From positions 1 through 64,000 of the forward strand of contig NZ_QDDL01000012.1 of the NCBI RefSeq assembly GCF_003097315.1: DNA of 64,000 bases, given 5' to 3'. Under the pieces are notes generated by a model that had not been told where the DNA came from, ran no database searches, and was given only the letters and a program-made list of their open reading frames with translations. The position numbers were made by a program, and so were the translations under genes. The stretch is from Pelagibaculum spongiae. Its GTDB lineage: Bacteria; Pseudomonadota; Gammaproteobacteria; Enterobacterales; Pelagibaculaceae. Positions 27,701 to 36,543 of the stretch are shown in pieces; the stretch's first letter is position 1, and every line of letters starts with the position of its first letter.

Positions 27701-30700
27701 AAAATTAGCACCATTACAAAAAGAGTGGGCACAGGCTCAGGTGCACCGGGTTAATGCTGCTGAGCACACCGGTTTGCTGGAACGAAAAGAGCGGGAAGCT
27801 ACCGAAAACTCGTTTATCCAAAATCAGCAGCCATGGGATATCAATTTACTCTCTGCCACGCCAACTCTAGAAATGGGTATTGATATTGGTGATTTATCAT
27901 CGGTATTACTGTGCTCAGTTCCGCCGGCACAAGCTAATTATTTGCAGCGTATTGGTCGTGCAGGACGAAAGGACGGCAATGCTTTTAATATGACCGTGGC
28001 GGGCGGTAATCCTCATGATCTGTATTTTTACCAAGACCCTCTAGAAATGATGGCGGGTAGTGTGGCTGCACCGGGAGTATTCCTCGATGCTTCGGCCATT
28101 TTACAACGTCAGCTGACCGCTTTTTGTATGGATCGCTGGATCAAGAGTGGTGTTGGCCCTGAAGCTATCAGCAAAATGGTTAAGCATATGCTGAATGCGA
28201 CTGAAGCGAATAAACAAGACCAGTATCCTTATAACTTTCTAAATTTTGTTGAAAGCCAAAAAGAATCTTTGTTCGATCAGTTTACCGGTATTTTTGATCA
28301 GTTATCCGATGGATCAAAAGAGAACTTGCGTACTTTTATTTTGGGTAATGATCAGCAATACAGTTTGGCAGGAAAGATCCAGCAATCATTGCAGCTATTG
28401 GTTAAAGATCGTAAGTCATTAAAGAGCCGTGCAGATAAACTGAAGCGGCAAATTGACAAGTTAAATCAATCGCCAGAAAAAGATCTGAATTATGAGAGAG
28501 ATCTGGATGATTTGACCAAAGAGCGTGATGCATTATTAAAATTGGTACGGCAAATTAATGCCAAGCACACACTCAATTTTATGACCGATGAAGGTTTGTT
28601 GCCCAATTATGCTTTCCCGGAAGCAGGTATTACGCTGCGCTCTGTACTCTGGCGCAAGAATGAACGCCATGAAAAAACAAAAGATACCGAAAATTTTGAG
28701 CAGAAATTCAATACCCAAACTTTCGAATATGAACGCCCTGCAGCCACTGCTATTTCTGAGCTTGCGCCTTCAAATCATTTCTACGCTGGTGGCCACAAAG
28801 TAGAAATCGATCAGATTGATTTAAAAGTCTCTGAAATCGAAACCTGGCGTATCTGTAGCCACTGCAATCATAGTGTTCAATTGGATACGGATCATCTTGC
28901 TGACTGCCCTAAGTGTGGCCATCCCTCTTGGAGTGATCCAGATCGTAAGATGCAAATGCTGATGTTGCGTCAAGTCTATGCTCGTTCCAGCAGTCGCGAC
29001 AGCAGAATTTCTGATGATTCTGACATGCGCCAGCCATCGTTTTTCCAGCGTCAGATGCTGGTGAGCTTTGAGCCTGAGCATATTAATTATGCCTATCAGG
29101 TTGAAAACCAAGATGTACCTTTTGGTTTTGAATATTTAAATAGGGTTGCGCTACGCGACATTAACTTTGGCAGTGCTATTGATGATGCTGAAACCTTTGA
29201 AGTGGCAGGTGAGAAAAAGAAAAAAAGCGGTTTTGACGTGTGTAAAGACTGCGGGAAAGTCCGCAAACCCTATAAATTCGATAAATTCGAACATGATATT
29301 TCATGTAAATATCGTAATTCAGAACTAGAAGCAGAGTTTGAATCTTGCCTGTATCTGTACCGTCATCTGGAATCAGAGGCAATTCGTATACTTTTACCGG
29401 TCAGTAATAGGATTACTGGTGAGGTAACCGAAGCCTCATTGAGTGCGGCTTTGCAGCTTGGAATGAAGCTGTATTTCAAAGGCAGCGTGGATCATCTGAA
29501 GGGAACGGTATATCGCGAACCGGAAGATGCTGGTGCTAGCCATCGCTACTACCTGGTGATTTATGATTCAATTCCTGGTGGTACTGGTGCCTTAAAAGAA
29601 CTTATGCAAACACCGGAAAATCTGCTGCGTTTACTGGATATGACCTTGCAGCATTTAAATGCCTGTGAGTGTGTTCTTGATGGCAAGGACGGCTGTTACA
29701 AGTGCGTTTACGCTTACCGGGAGCGTGGACGTATGCGCGCTATCTCCCGCGAACGAGCGAGTAATTTACTGAAATCGATTCTTGATGGTGGTGGTCAGTT
29801 AAAACAGATTAATTCCCTTTCAGATATTTCTGTTAAGTCACTGTCTGACTCTGAGCTGGAAGATCTGTTTATCGATAGCTTGAGCAAATCGAATCAAGAA
29901 TTTGTAGTTAATAAGGATTATGTGCGTGGCAAGGCCGGCTGGAGTATTTCTTCTAAACACAATGACACTATTGCCTGGGAAATGTTGCAGCATGTCCACC
30001 TAGGTGCCAGTGACGGTGTGCATGTAAATACCGAAGCCGATTTTGTGCTCTATCCGGCAAATCGTAATATGAACTGCAAGCCAGTGGCGGTTTATCTGGA
30101 TGGTTATCAATATCACAGAGATATTGTTGATGATGACGTCCGTAAGCGCACCGCTATCTTGAACAGTGGTCGCTATCAGGTCTGGAATTTGGGCTGGGAT
30201 GATTTAGCCAATACAGAAAATAGCCATTTTGTGGAGTTTCTTACTCAGCATCGCTCTGAAATTCAGCAAAAAGACGAGATCTGTAAGCAGCATCAAGTGC
30301 TAGGTGGCAATTACGCCATACTGCGCGACAGTTATGAAAATAAAAATAACTGGATGCTGTTAAAAAACTGGTTGCACCAACCAGATTCTATGACCAGAAC
30401 TTACCAGCAAGCAGGCTTTGCTAGCTGTTTTTACTGGCTCGCATTAATGAAATCACGAGATGATTCGGTAAAACACCGCTTTGGATATGAAATGCGTGAA
30501 AACGCCTCGTCGGATCGCTACCAGGAACTATGCCCTGGTCAGGACTGCTTTTTCGGCGGTTTACTAGATGCCGTGCGGACCTCTACAAAAAATCAAATTG
30601 TTGAGATTGCTGCGGTGATGCCAGAAGCCCCGCTGATGCATGTACTGACCAACATGGTGAAGAATCAGTCAAACTATGAATATTTGCTGCGCTCTATGCG

Positions 30701-31229
30701 ATTGCATGTCAGTTTTGATGATCGATATGTTGAAGACGAAGGTTTCCAACGGGCACTTAATGGTTTTTGGAAACTGGTGAATATCTGCCAGTTTTTACCT
30801 GATTTCAGCTTTACCTCTTATAAAACATTACGTTCAGAATCTGCTCATCCGCAGCAGCCAGCCACTGAACAGGCTGATGCATTTACTGAAGGAAGTGAGG
30901 TTAGATCTTTGGTTTTAGCATCTGGCACATTACAAGTGGCAGAGGATCCGAGGTGGCAAGAAATTATCGAGCTGGAATTATTGGAATCAGAGCACTTGCA
31001 ACAGTTGCTAGCCAGCAAGCTGCCGGTTCCGGAAATTGGTTATCCATTAATGAATGAGAAGGGCGTTTTGGTATTTGAAGCCGAACTTGCCTGGCCGGAG
31101 CAAAAAGTTGCACTGGTTGAAAATCTGCTATTGGATGCCGAGAAAATTTTCAACCATTTAGGTTGGCAATGTGTTGAAGGTGAGATTAATTCCACCACGT
31201 TATCCAAATTAAAAGAACTTGTGGGGTAA
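24729..31229 (+). CDS. Giant DEAD/DEAH helicase with DUF1998 and nuclease-like C-terminus (DruE/DrmAB-like)
   Basis: The 2166-residue protein starts at GTG 24729 with AGGGGA 8 bases upstream. Domains in order: DEAD helicase with Walker A ATGTGSGKTECF (~100) and VVDELHTFDGAQGSDLACLI (~236); several CxxC pairs at 500-620; helicase C LLSATPTLEMGIDIGDLSSV and RIGRAGRKDG (~1040-1080); a coiled coil near 1230; DUF1998 with IPGGTGALKEL and the CEC/CYKC cysteine pairs (~1613-1655); a Vsr/DUF559-like stretch VAVYLDGYQYHRD...DVRKRTAILNSGRYQVWNLGW (~1785-1825); and a short end module with PEIGYP and ELAWPE (~2100). The YprA/MrfA-type helicase plus DUF1998 is central to DISARM (DrmA, DrmB) and Druantia (DruE). 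Here both functions and a putative nuclease are in one chain. Confidence 0.85.
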   Translation: MLPSVLSQQVISGLQKYVKSAFTMNSPCFNQPDYSMMDTFLNNKKNLVKGPYLSIQLPFRQSDLSLQFFKHFNLPFPPYAHQAQAYQRLGQRPPQSTLVATGTGSGKTECFLYPIVNACAESNSQHGHSKGVKAIIIYPMNALATDQAKRFAKVIAENPALTGKVSVGLFVGGDSSDENSSQMTAKQVITDKEALRKEPPDILLTNYKMLDYLLMRPEDQSLWQHNQPGTLQYLVVDELHTFDGAQGSDLACLIRRLKYHLSVEDDSFACVGTSATVGDQLQPLLDFAGNIFDSQFDENAVIKEDRYHYSEYLLGQQTCYFAYPGIDQLQRLDYQTVTGIEKNEVAYLNRQIALWFPELKLTLDNNLESDQGCADRIALGQAIKNHSFFESLLQMLDSQLRNISSLVAEVSPALAINEYQAEQVIDSFVSLVSVARSPIAETPSSQQERVAKGNPRPVLPLLQVRHQLWLRELRRLVASVALQPELNFVDDLAHDLEQHYLPVINCRDCHVTGWGTFFNGIQDTPETDIDAFYRMFFARNHNIRILFPLADDTKAPEKARVMKLCCQCLQLNGDGASHCNQCEQIKLVRIFIPDLISDSEKHGPQFKNRCPCCHSNNGLSVMGARAATLSSVAINQIYASRFNDNKKLIAFSDSVQDAAHRAGFFTARTWPLMVRGHIGNVASQHDGISAAELTDHVIKHGQLQSGSDEHFVANFIAPNMEWLDDYRKLIDHEGNGKLGRESNLAQLVGLRLSWEVISELGMRSQFGRTLERSHELAIDFCDDDFFKIASRLHAELTEELGAEYCGVNDQDVQHFLLGLLQQMRHKGAVYHDALKAYIEDGGETYRLTKVNLFTSRFMPNWGKKTRTPAFLCFGKTPNFDNLLGSKNRPSWHQQWVVKCFEKEQNLLISNHTTTIYSSAMRQLKRCGVVNDFDAKDEKVWAIDPNAMFIRQQVDVIGCDQCNETQVVAKKALDYYQGMPCQRDQCFGAMTQKLAPLQKEWAQAQVHRVNAAEHTGLLERKEREATENSFIQNQQPWDINLLSATPTLEMGIDIGDLSSVLLCSVPPAQANYLQRIGRAGRKDGNAFNMTVAGGNPHDLYFYQDPLEMMAGSVAAPGVFLDASAILQRQLTAFCMDRWIKSGVGPEAISKMVKHMLNATEANKQDQYPYNFLNFVESQKESLFDQFTGIFDQLSDGSKENLRTFILGNDQQYSLAGKIQQSLQLLVKDRKSLKSRADKLKRQIDKLNQSPEKDLNYERDLDDLTKERDALLKLVRQINAKHTLNFMTDEGLLPNYAFPEAGITLRSVLWRKNERHEKTKDTENFEQKFNTQTFEYERPAATAISELAPSNHFYAGGHKVEIDQIDLKVSEIETWRICSHCNHSVQLDTDHLADCPKCGHPSWSDPDRKMQMLMLRQVYARSSSRDSRISDDSDMRQPSFFQRQMLVSFEPEHINYAYQVENQDVPFGFEYLNRVALRDINFGSAIDDAETFEVAGEKKKKSGFDVCKDCGKVRKPYKFDKFEHDISCKYRNSELEAEFESCLYLYRHLESEAIRILLPVSNRITGEVTEASLSAALQLGMKLYFKGSVDHLKGTVYREPEDAGASHRYYLVIYDSIPGGTGALKELMQTPENLLRLLDMTLQHLNACECVLDGKDGCYKCVYAYRERGRMRAISRERASNLLKSILDGGGQLKQINSLSDISVKSLSDSELEDLFIDSLSKSNQEFVVNKDYVRGKAGWSISSKHNDTIAWEMLQHVHLGASDGVHVNTEADFVLYPANRNMNCKPVAVYLDGYQYHRDIVDDDVRKRTAILNSGRYQVWNLGWDDLANTENSHFVEFLTQHRSEIQQKDEICKQHQVLGGNYAILRDSYENKNNWMLLKNWLHQPDSMTRTYQQAGFASCFYWLALMKSRDDSVKHRFGYEMRENASSDRYQELCPGQDCFFGGLLDAVRTSTKNQIVEIAAVMPEAPLMHVLTNMVKNQSNYEYLLRSMRLHVSFDDRYVEDEGFQRALNGFWKLVNICQFLPDFSFTSYKTLRSESAHPQQPATEQADAFTEGSEVRSLVLASGTLQVAEDPRWQEIIELELLESEHLQQLLASKLPVPEIGYPLMNEKGVLVFEAELAWPEQKVALVENLLLDAEKIFNHLGWQCVEGEINSTTLSKLKELVG

Positions 31230-31232
31230 ATA

Positions 31233-33407
31233 ATGACTGCTGTTGAAATGCCAAAAGTTGCAATTGCTGCTGATTTTTTATCCGCATTTGCAAAAATACC
31301 GAAAAAACAACAAAAAAAGGTTCAGGAATTTATTAGTAAATTTCGTCAAAACCCGACTAGTTCTGCGATTAATTATGAAAAAATTATCCAGGCCAGAAGT
31401 AAAGATGTTTTCTCAGTACGTATTGACTATGCCTATCGAGGCATCGTTCTTAAGCCAAAACAAGGCAATATCTTCATGTTGATGTGGGTGGATCATCATG
31501 ATGAGGCCTATGGCTGGGCTGAGCGTCATGAATGTGTAATTCACCGCTCTACAGGTGCTATTCAAATTGTTGATGTCAGCTACCAACAAGCCAGTGAAAC
31601 ACCACCACCTCAGCATATTGAGCCAGAACAAATCGCAAAACCCCAGCCTGTTGTGGCGGCAGAAGTTACACCGTTGTTTGCTGATTACAGCTGTGAGCAG
31701 ATTCTGGCTCTTGGTGTGCCAGATGCTTTTATTGATACTGTTATGTCACTTACTAGTGATAGAGAACTAGACAAACTTGAGTACCGCTTGCCGCCTGAAT
31801 CTTATGAACCACTATTTTTTCTTGCTGCAGGTGACAGCTACGATGAGCTGTTAAATCAATACAACCAAAGCACTGATGAAGCGGTTGATACCGAAGATTA
31901 TGCTGCGGCACTGGAGCGTGCTGTCAGCCAACGCAGTTTCAAACTGGTAACTGATGATCTAGATTTGCAGAAAATGCTTAATGCGCCCTTGGAAAAATGG
32001 CGAGTGTTTTTGCATCCAAGTCAGCGAAACTTGGTGAATAAATCCAACAAGGGCCCAACCCGAGTGTTGGGTGGTGCAGGTACAGGTAAAACGGTGGTGG
32101 CCATGCACCGTGCAGTGGCACTAGCTAAAGCAATTCCTAATGCCTCTGGCAGCAAGGTTTTATTCACTACTTTTACTCGAAATCTGGCGCTGGATATTGA
32201 ACATAGTCTGAAAAAAATTGCTTCAGAAGCTGAGTTAGCAAAAATTGAAGTCGTGAATATTGATAGCTGGGTGAGCCGTTTTTTATCGCGGTGTAACTAT
32301 GATTTTAAAGTGGTTTACGATCAGGATCAGATCCGTAAGCAATGTTGGAAGATTGCACTGGATCAAGCACCAGTTGAACTGAACCTTGAAGATCAGTTTT
32401 ACCGCGAAGAGTGGCATCATGTTGTGCAGCAAAATGATGTGCAAAGTCGCCAAGAGTACTTCAAGATCAGCAGGGTTGGTCGAGGTACACCGCTTACCCG
32501 TATTGAACGGGCGAAAATCTGGCCAGTTTTTGAAGAGTATCGCAATCAGATGAACCGCAAGCGGATTCGTGAAGTGGCCGATGCCATGATGGATGCTATC
32601 AAATTGCTTCGCGAGCGGGATCTATCTCTACCCTATAGCTCAGTTATTGTCGATGAAGCTCAAGACATGGGCCGACAAGCATTTACTCTATTACGAGCAC
32701 TCATCCCTGAAAAAGCCAACGATATGTTTATTGTTGGCGATGGTCATCAGCGAATTTATCGTAATAAAGTAGTATTGAGTCATTGTGGTATCAACGTGCG
32801 TGGTCGCCGTTCGCAAAAGCTTAAAATTAACTATCGCACCACAGAAGAAACCCGCCGCTTTGCCAGTAGTATTCTAAATAACGTTGAAGTAGATAACCTA
32901 GATGGCGAAGCAGATCAGTCGCATGATTATTTGTCGCTGTTTCATGGTGAACAGCCATTGGTAAAGCTGTTCAGCACCGGTGGTGAAGAGGTTACTTTTG
33001 TTCAGCAAACCATTCAGCAGTTATTACAGCAAGAAGATATTGAACTGAAAGATATCTGTATGGTAGCCCGAACCAAATATATTCGTAATAGCTATGCCAA
33101 ACAGCTGAATGACCTGGGAATTGAAACCTATTCTTTGTCCGGACAGAACGCTGATAGCAATAAAAGTGGATTACGAGTTGCAACCATGCACAGGGTCAAA
33201 GGCTTGGAATTTAAATATCTGTTCATTATCAATGTCAGTGACGGCGTCATTCCACTTTGCAATGGAAACAGTAATGACCCGGTGGAACAAAGAGACAATG
33301 ATTTCAACGAACGGGCGCTACTTCATGTGTCCGCTACTCGGGCAATTAAAGGCTTGTTTGTCACTGCTACGGGAACTCCAAGCACTTATTTAGCCTCGTT
33401 CCTTTGA
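31233..33407 (+). CDS. RelE-like domain fused to a UvrD/Rep-family helicase
   Basis: The product has 724 residues and begins 3 bases after the giant helicase. Residues 1-110 (FLSAFAKIPKKQQKKVQEFI, then VFSVRIDYAYRGIVL) have the RelE/ParE toxin-fold pattern, ending with a WVDHHDEAYGWAERH strand. From about 250 onward comes a UvrD-type SF1 helicase: Walker A RVLGGAGTGKTVVAMHRA, SSVIVDEAQDMG, INYRTTEETRRFA and VATMHRVKGLEFKYLFI. No nuclease domain is visible. The N-terminal domain may bind ribosomes or RNA, or may only be a structural adaptor; its catalytic residues cannot be judged. As the last gene of the four-gene operon it probably supplies 3'-5' DNA translocation. UvrD-like genes are frequent partners of restriction systems. 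Confidence 0.8.
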   Translation: MTAVEMPKVAIAADFLSAFAKIPKKQQKKVQEFISKFRQNPTSSAINYEKIIQARSKDVFSVRIDYAYRGIVLKPKQGNIFMLMWVDHHDEAYGWAERHECVIHRSTGAIQIVDVSYQQASETPPPQHIEPEQIAKPQPVVAAEVTPLFADYSCEQILALGVPDAFIDTVMSLTSDRELDKLEYRLPPESYEPLFFLAAGDSYDELLNQYNQSTDEAVDTEDYAAALERAVSQRSFKLVTDDLDLQKMLNAPLEKWRVFLHPSQRNLVNKSNKGPTRVLGGAGTGKTVVAMHRAVALAKAIPNASGSKVLFTTFTRNLALDIEHSLKKIASEAELAKIEVVNIDSWVSRFLSRCNYDFKVVYDQDQIRKQCWKIALDQAPVELNLEDQFYREEWHHVVQQNDVQSRQEYFKISRVGRGTPLTRIERAKIWPVFEEYRNQMNRKRIREVADAMMDAIKLLRERDLSLPYSSVIVDEAQDMGRQAFTLLRALIPEKANDMFIVGDGHQRIYRNKVVLSHCGINVRGRRSQKLKINYRTTEETRRFASSILNNVEVDNLDGEADQSHDYLSLFHGEQPLVKLFSTGGEEVTFVQQTIQQLLQQEDIELKDICMVARTKYIRNSYAKQLNDLGIETYSLSGQNADSNKSGLRVATMHRVKGLEFKYLFIINVSDGVIPLCNGNSNDPVEQRDNDFNERALLHVSATRAIKGLFVTATGTPSTYLASFL

Positions 33408-33429
33408 TCTAGTGGTTTTCCCGCTCTGC

Positions 33430-33449
33430 GGCGTAGGCAAGCCTACGCC
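33430..33449 (+). terminator. Inverted repeat downstream of the UvrD-like gene, possible terminator
   Basis: GGCGTAGGC-AA-GCCTACGCC, 23 bases after the operon stop, inside a larger imperfect repeat (CCGCTCTGC...GGGCGGAGAGG). The stem is strong, but only AAAAGGG follows and not a T-run. Termination is therefore possible but unproven. Confidence 0.4.
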
Positions 33450-33910
33450 AAAAGGGCGGAGAGGTGTGCTCTAAGGAGTATATTTCTTACTCAGTTTCTG
33501 CAAAGCAGTCTGATCACCGATCGCAATACTCAAGTATTTTATTTTTTACGATTTAGATTTTCTTTGGTTCACTTCCAGTAGATATTTTGTTGCTTTGTAA
33601 TCATATCGAACAACGTTTTTAAGAAAATATTCAATCAATTCACATGCACTGCTATCTGTAACGCACCGATTCATCGCTTCAACATTCATATTAATGCGCC
33701 AATTTCTTGTTGAAATTAAAATCAAAATATGATATTTATTTATAAGTTTTATAGGTCTTATAAGTTTTATAGGTTTATATTTATTAAGAAGTGGAGGGTA
33801 TAGTCGCTGTCTGATTTGACGAGCGGCGAGCAGTTTCCTCTAAAAAAACGCGAACGCTCCCAGGCAGAATTGCGTTTTTCGTGGCAGAATTACGTTTTCC
33901 CCGGCTGCTC

Positions 33911-34065
33911 TGCCTCATCATATTCGTTTCTGCCTCATCTTATTCGTTTCTGCCTCATCTTATTCGTTTCTGCCTCATCTTATTCGTTTCTGCTTCATCT
34001 TATTCGTTTCTGCCTCATCTTATTCGTTTCTGCTTCATCTTATTCGTTTCTGCCTCTTCAAGTTT
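33911..34065. repeat. 20-bp tandem repeat, seven copies plus a partial one
   Basis: The unit TGCCTCATCTTATTCGTTTC repeats at 33911, 33931, 33951, 33971, 33991, 34011 and 34031, with a decayed eighth at 34051. Only C/T changes at one position and CA/CT in the first copy distinguish them. Twenty is not a multiple of three, and all frames are open by chance. The repeat resembles a VNTR or a protein-binding array rather than coding DNA. Confidence 0.85.
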
Positions 34066-34169
34066 CGTCCTGCTTGCTGACCAACTTTTGAATTTGCTAT
34101 TTGCAGGCAAACTGGCGATGGAAGTTGCCGATGTTTTTGTATATTTTCGAACGGAAAATTTAATAAAGA

Positions 34170-34229
34170 GAGGCTGAAGCTCAACGGAGTCAAATCATAC
34201 GACAAGGCTTAAAGGCTATATTTTTCAAT
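34170..34229 (+). repeat. Dispersed ~60-bp repeat, copy A
   Basis: GAGGCTGAAGCTCAACGGAG, then TCAAATCATACGACAAGGCT and TAAAGGCTATATTTTTCAAT. Related copies are B (42714-42764, reverse), C (53517-53580) and D (57235-57300, reverse). Each can fold an imperfect hairpin TTTGA...CCCAACGGG...TCAAA. This copy separates the DISARM-like operon from the broken fic gene and the Zorya-like operon. Confidence 0.7.
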
Positions 34230-34621
34230 CAATTAAAACCATCTTAATTACAGTGCTGGGGAATAGTGCAATCTTGAGCTATTTTAATCAGCAGCTTACA
34301 GAAAATTAGGTGCTGATTCCTAGGAGCTGTTAATTGATACCGTTCTTAAACTAGAACCAATCAAACCCTCGAATCTATCAAACTTAGCTAAATAAACCAT
34401 AAGACTTTATTTTTTAAGGTTTAATAAAAAAAGCTCTAATGATTTTCTGTCCGAAAAAGCACAGCCGTTTTCGGACAAACTCTACTGGCCAATCATGGAG
34501 ATAATCATCGCGCAATGTGCTGAAACCAGTCATTTTGATCAATATGATTTTCTGATATGTCGACACTGTCGACATAAGTTGATTTGAAAGCGCTATATCG
34601 GTTTTTTTAGGAAGAATAAAC

Positions 34622-35504
34622 ATGAACTGGCGGGCCAAGCAGCCCACCTCCCACCAGACGAAGATCTGCTGGAGACAAAGGTTGTTTTGAAAGCCTGTAT
34701 TGCAGCACGCACTGCTCTCGCTGAACTCAAAAAAACAGGAGAGCTTATTCCTAACCAGAGCATGCTGCTTAACTTGTTGCCACTGCTGGAAGCAAAAGAC
34801 AGTTCAGAAATTGAGAATATTGTGACTACGACCGGTCAACTGTTTCAGTATGCAGAAGAAAGTAGAGGTGCCGATCTAGAGGCAAAGGAAGCGCTGCGCT
34901 ACAGAACTGCACTCAACCAAGGCTTTATCCGACTAGAGAGAGAACCACTCTGCATTGAAATGGATATTCGCAAGGGATTAGGAGCGGTCATGGCTAATCA
35001 GACTACCGGTGACATTATTTATACTCCTCCCGTCGGAGAACAAGTCATTCGTGATTTACTGACTAATTGGGAGCGCTTTATCCATGGCGAAGATGACCTA
35101 GATCCACTAATTAAAATGGCTGTCAGTTTGAAGCGATTCATCCATTTTATGATAGTAACGGTCGAGCCGGTCGCATCCTGAATGTTTTATATCTGGTTGA
35201 GCAAAACTTACTAACCTTACCGATCCTTTGTTTAAGCCACTATACCCTTAAAAATAAACAAAAATACTACCAGTTGCTTAACCAAGTTACTGTCGAGAAA
35301 AACTGACTTCTGTTTATGCTCAAAGGTGTAGAACAATCTGCACGATTGACTTGTGAAAAAATCGCTGAGATTACAACGCTTATGGAAAAAACTACAGACT
35401 ATAGCAACTTGGTTGAACGAAATTTCGCTAAACGACAGACTGCTTCAATTTATTTAAAACAACTTGTTGATGTAGGGATTTTGCAAGAAATAGTTTCTGG
35501 GTGA
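34622..35504 (+). pseudogene. Broken fic (Fido-domain AMP-transferase) gene
   Basis: The probable original start is ATG 34622 (MNWRAKQPT), one frame off from the continuing HLPPDEDLLETKVVLKACIA, so a first indel lies near 34648. The N-terminal inhibitory region SSEIENIVTT is intact. Near 35128 a deletion of about a dozen bases removes the equivalent of IHFQ and shifts frame; [20 protein letters not shown] follows in another frame (catalytic His retained, G to S in the loop). Then come a stop and a final shifted piece (35316-35504) ending in a winged-helix tail with a further internal deletion. An intact relative lies at 46579-47658. Confidence 0.8.
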
Positions 35505-35811
35505 GAAAAACTGTCTGTTAATTCAAAGCTTATGAAACTTATGACGCAGGAGAGCAATGAGGCCAGTGATTTTTCATCCAATCAGAAAAGCTAGCTCGCT
35601 AGTGAGCTAACTCAGGGAACAGCTATCCAAGATAGAGTTGCTAGTTTTTTCTGTTTAAACTCTTTTTAGAACTTCACACACAAGTGATATTTTGATTCAA
35701 CTCATATTTTACCGATATAGCAGTAGAAATAATTAATGACAGCTTGAATCTTAGGCAATGTGTTCTGATATTAAGCGGAATCTTCTAGCTTAGTCACGGA
35801 CAAAAATAACG
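35505..35811. other. 307 bases upstream of the YaaW-like gene
   Basis: No gene is present. A short imperfect repeat GCTAGCTCGCTAGTGAGCTA lies at about 35590-35609. The promoter for the following operon is probably here, but I could not place boxes with confidence. Confidence 0.4.
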
Positions 35812-36543
35812 ATGAGCACCGATCATAAAAAATATCAGTCAGTTTTGGATGACCACGATCTGTTTCCAATGCTGGAGCAGGCAACCACAAAAGAAAAAAA
35901 ATTAATCTCGACAGTTATCGCTGAAAAAATTTCCAGTAACATTGAAAGTTCCTGTACAAATAGTATGAAAATTGGACGAGAGCTACAACTGATGGGGGGC
36001 AATTCAGCCGTTAATCTTTTCAGAGGCGATGGTGTTAAATACAAAGAGCTCGCTTACGATGCTGCCAAGAAGGTTAGAGCCAAGGTTAAAAGTAATGATT
36101 CAATCGAAACAATTGAGTGGGAACTGCTTACGACTTTAGTAAAAAAAGCGGTTGAGAAGATGAACGAGCAGGACAAGGAGCAGTTTTTTGCGGAACTTGA
36201 AGAGTCTACAGGGCAGGCTTTTAACTGGAAAAATGTAGCCATGGATCAATTATTCAAAATTGGTGTACCAGGAGCTGCTGGTATCTACCTTGCATTAGCA
36301 GAAATCGCCATACCACAAATATTGAGAGCGCTCGGAATTACTGCTGCTGTAGGCTTTATTGGTGGTCGCGCAGCCGCGGCAGCAATACCAGTTGTTGGCT
36401 GGGGGCTTGCGATTGGTAGTATTTTTCAATCTATGGCTGGTACAGCTTATTCGGTGACCATTCCGTGCACAGCATATCTTGGGGCAATTCGCGCCCGTAT
36501 TAATGCAAATAGTGTCGCAGCAGAAATTTTTGGTGATTTATGA
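35812..36543 (+). CDS. YaaW-like (UPF0174 / DUF3944) protein
   Basis: The product has 243 residues. The pattern matches E. coli YaaW as I know it: a short DUF3944-like start (VLDDHDLFPMLEQATTKEKK), then IGRELQLMGGNSAVNLFRGD-GVKYKELAYDAAKKV (YaaW has ELQHFGGDSIANKLRGHGKLYRAILLD). It ends with a hydrophobic stretch (GFIGGRAAAAAIPVVGWGLA) and AGTAYSVTIPCTAYLGAIR (YaaW: SGSAYRVTIPAVLQIACLR). The biochemical role of the family is unknown to me. The hydrophobic segment suggests membrane contact. It overlaps the next gene by 4 bases (ATGA) and stands directly upstream of zorAB-like genes on the same strand, so it may be an accessory of that system. Confidence 0.7.
   Translation: MSTDHKKYQSVLDDHDLFPMLEQATTKEKKLISTVIAEKISSNIESSCTNSMKIGRELQLMGGNSAVNLFRGDGVKYKELAYDAAKKVRAKVKSNDSIETIEWELLTTLVKKAVEKMNEQDKEQFFAELEESTGQAFNWKNVAMDQLFKIGVPGAAGIYLALAEIAIPQILRALGITAAVGFIGGRAAAAAIPVVGWGLAIGSIFQSMAGTAYSVTIPCTAYLGAIRARINANSVAAEIFGDL

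Larger units (their letters stand above)
33408..34621. other. 1.2-kb repeat-rich gap after the DISARM-like operon
   Basis: No gene is supported. The gap holds an inverted repeat just after the operon, seven-plus copies of a 20-bp tandem repeat, and copy A of the dispersed repeat. The frames at 33816-34177 are translations of the tandem repeat and are not accepted. Confidence 0.6.

Noticed and set aside
33911-34065. Possible CRISPR array
   Set aside because: Repeats are 20 bp in direct contact with no spacers, so it is a simple tandem repeat. No cas genes are present.
33816-34177. Overlapping frames translating SASSYSFLPHLIRF-type text
   Set aside because: They are frame-by-frame translations of the 20-bp tandem repeat; the period is not a multiple of three and there is no start signal.
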